Origin: Dugong dugon
Lineage: Eukaryota > Chordata > Mammalia > Sirenia > Dugongidae
DNA: 64,000 nucleotides
Reading direction: 5' to 3'
NCBI GenBank assembly: GCA_030035585.1
Contig: CM057462.1
Location: 67,428,734 to 67,492,733, forward strand
A program made the position numbers and the translations under genes. Shown piece after piece: positions 62,066-64,000 of the stretch. Within the stretch, counting starts at the first letter, position 1; each line of letters starts with the position of its first letter. Below the pieces are notes generated by a model, which saw only the letters and a list, made by a program, of their open reading frames with translations, had not been told where the DNA came from and searched no databases.

Positions 62066-62263
62066 TGATTAAGAACACAGGCCCCAGAGCAAGACTGCCT
62101 GGATTAGAATCCAAACTCTTCCACTTTTAGCTATGTAACCTTGAGCCGATAAATTAATCTCTTTATGCCTCAATTTCCTCATCTGTAAAATGACGATAAA
62201 AATACTGACCATGTAAGGATTAAATGAGTTAATACTCATAAATTACTTAGAGCATTTCTGATA
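62066..62263 (+). repeat. MIR element, left part, interrupted by an RTE
   Basis: gattaagaacacaggcccca, tcaatttcctcatctgtaaa, attaaatgagttaatactca. It stops at gagcatttctgatatac; the missing MIR 3' end appears at 63966-64000 (acatagtagcactcagtaaa). Confidence 0.85.
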
Positions 62264-63963
62264 TACAGTTGTTGCCAGGGGCCATGGAGTCGCTTCCGAC
62301 TCATAGCGACCCTATGTAAAACAGAAACACTGCCTAGTCCTGCACCATCCTCACAATCGTTTCTATGCTTGAGCCCATCGTTGCAGCCACTGTGTAAATC
62401 CATCATATTGAGGGTCTTCCTCTCTTTCACTGACCCTCTACTTTGCCAAGCATAATGTCCTTCTCCAGGGACTGGTCCCTCTTGATAACATGTCCAAAGC
62501 ATGTGAGACTAAGTCTCGCCGTATTTGCTTCGAAGGAGCATTTTGGATGTACTTCTTCCAAGACAGATTTGTTCATTCTTCTGGCAGTCCATAATATATT
62601 CAATATTCTTCACCAACACCACAATTCAAAGGCGTCAATTCTTCTTCGGTCTTCCTTATTCACTGTCCACCTTTCACTTGCATATGATGTGACTGAAAAT
62701 ACCATGGCTTGGCTTAGGTGCACCTTAGCCCTCAAAGTGATATCTTTGCCTTTGAACACTTTAAAGAGGTCTTTTGCAGAAGATTTGTCCAATGCAATAT
62801 GTCGTTTGATTTCTTGACTGCTGCTTCCATGGGCACTGATTGTGGATCCAAGTAAAACGAAATCCTTGAAAACTTCAATCTTTTCTCCGTTTATCATGAT
62901 GTTGCTTATTGGTCCAGTTGTAAGGGTTTTTATTTTCTTTAGGATGGGGTGTAATCCATACTGAAGGCTGTGGTCTTTGATCATCAGTAAGTGCTTCAAG
63001 TCCTCTTCACTTTCAGCAAGCAAGGCTGCGTCATCAGCATGACACAGGTTGTTAATCAGTCTTCCTCCAACCCTGATGTCGAGTTCTTCTTCGTACAGTC
63101 CAGTGTCTCAGATTATTTCTTTAGTACACAGATTAAGTATGGTGAAAGGATACAACTCTGAAGTACACCTTTCCTGACTTTAAATCACACAGTATCTCCC
63201 AGTCGTCTTGGCCTGTTGGTTTATGCACAGGTTCCTCATGAGGACAATTAAGTGTTCTGGAATTCTCATTCTTCACAATGTTATCCATAATTTGTTATGA
63301 TTCACCAGTCAAACACCTCTGAATAGTCAATAAAACACAGATAAACATCTTCACGGTATTCTCTGCTTTCAGCCAAGATCCATGTGATATCAGCAATGAT
63401 ATCCTTTGTTCCATGTCCTCTTCTGAACCCAGCTTGAACTTCTGGCAGTTCCCTATCAATGTACTACTGTAATCACTTTTGAATGACCTTCAGCAAAATT
63501 TTACTTGCATGTAATATTAACGTTATTGTTCGATAATTTCCGCATTCTGTTGGATCACCTTTCTTTGGAATGGGCACAGATATGGATCTCTCCCAGTCTG
63601 TTGGCAGGAAGCTATCTTCCAAATTTCTTGACACAGATGAGTGAGCACCTCTAGCACTACATCCATTTGTTGACACATCTCAATTGGTATTCCGTCAATT
63701 CCTGGAGCCTTGTTTTTCATCATTCCCTTCAATGCAGCCTGGATTTCTTCAATACCATCAGTTCTTGATCATATGCTACCTCCTGAAATAGTTGAAGGTC
63801 AACCAGTTCTTTTTGGTACAGTGATCTGTGTATTCCTTCCATCTTCTTTTGATGATTCCTGCATTTTCCCTCATGGAATCCTTCAATATTCCAACTCGAG
63901 GTCTGAATTTTTTCTTCAGTTCTTTCAGCTTGAGAAATGCCAAGCGTGTTCTTCCCTTTTGGT
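62264..63963 (-). mobile_element. RTE LINE, antisense, inserted in a MIR
   Basis: About 1.7 kb, bounded in the window by MIR text. On the minus strand: linker and fingers (63473-63732, with EIWKIASCQQTGRDPYLCPF and PIPKKGDPTECGNYRTITL), palm, and the catalytic box at 63030-63041, reading HADD instead of YADD. Then thumb (62610-63023, LAESEEDLKHLLM, TTGPISNIMINGEKIEVFKD), and the reversed tail next to 62275. 5'-truncated: the endonuclease is absent. Frameshifts make it inactive, but it is the most readable RTE copy here. Confidence 0.94.
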
Positions 63964-63965
63964 TA

Positions 63966-64000
63966 CATACATAGTAGCACTCAGTAAATATTAGCTATTG
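63966..64000 (+). repeat. MIR element, right part, after the RTE
   Basis: acatagtagcactcagtaaa followed by tattagctattg is the MIR 3' end that is missing at 62263. It runs to the window edge. Confidence 0.8.

Noticed and set aside
62610..63023. Open frame of 137 codons on the minus strand
   Set aside because: It is the thumb region of a decayed RTE reverse transcriptase, colinear with three other copies in the window.
53268..64000. Upstream FOXJ3 exon encoding the extreme N-terminus
   Set aside because: I scanned for the expected short coding segment next to splice signals and found none; it probably lies beyond the window.

Overview
This is vertebrate nuclear DNA: AT-rich, dominated by interspersed repeats, and with no bacterial-type gene layout. 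The many copies of a tRNA-derived SINE with the AfroSINE body and tail, together with an RTE-type LINE that shares its 3' tail, point to an afrotherian mammal. The long runs of L1 3' UTR sequence fit an elephant or a close paenungulate relative. This assignment rests on recalled repeat families and was not checked by a database search.

The only protein-coding gene I can support is FOXJ3, on the minus strand. Four consecutive coding exons lie at 52943-53267, 40906-40980, 12424-12507 and 341-442, in transcription order. All have consensus splice sites and an uninterrupted reading frame of 195 codons. They encode the region before the forkhead domain, the whole forkhead DNA-binding domain split over three exons, a basic segment and the start of the region downstream. 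The gene continues beyond both window edges: at least one 5' exon lies past 64000, and the remaining 3' exons lie before position 1.

Everything else is intron, mostly transposon-derived. The 12 kb intron (443-12423) holds an old L1 tract, AfroSINEs and MIRs. The 28 kb intron (12508-40905) holds L2, L1 and four RTE copies, an MLT1-like LTR and three unclassified repeats. The 12 kb intron (40981-52942) holds an old HAL1/L1 element carrying nested L1 and AfroSINE insertions, a long L2, and a longer, younger L1 3' half. The 5' intron (53268-64000) holds MIRs, an L2 split by an L1 fragment and two adjacent AfroSINEs, and an RTE that split a MIR at the right edge. Stretches described as single-copy are those where I recognised no repeat.

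I found no RNA gene, CRISPR array, origin or new coding system. The most interesting items are the common 3' end of the RTE and AfroSINE elements, the duplicated L1 3' UTR module with an internal A-tract, the nested insertions that give a relative age order, and three unclassified repeats that share a short module.
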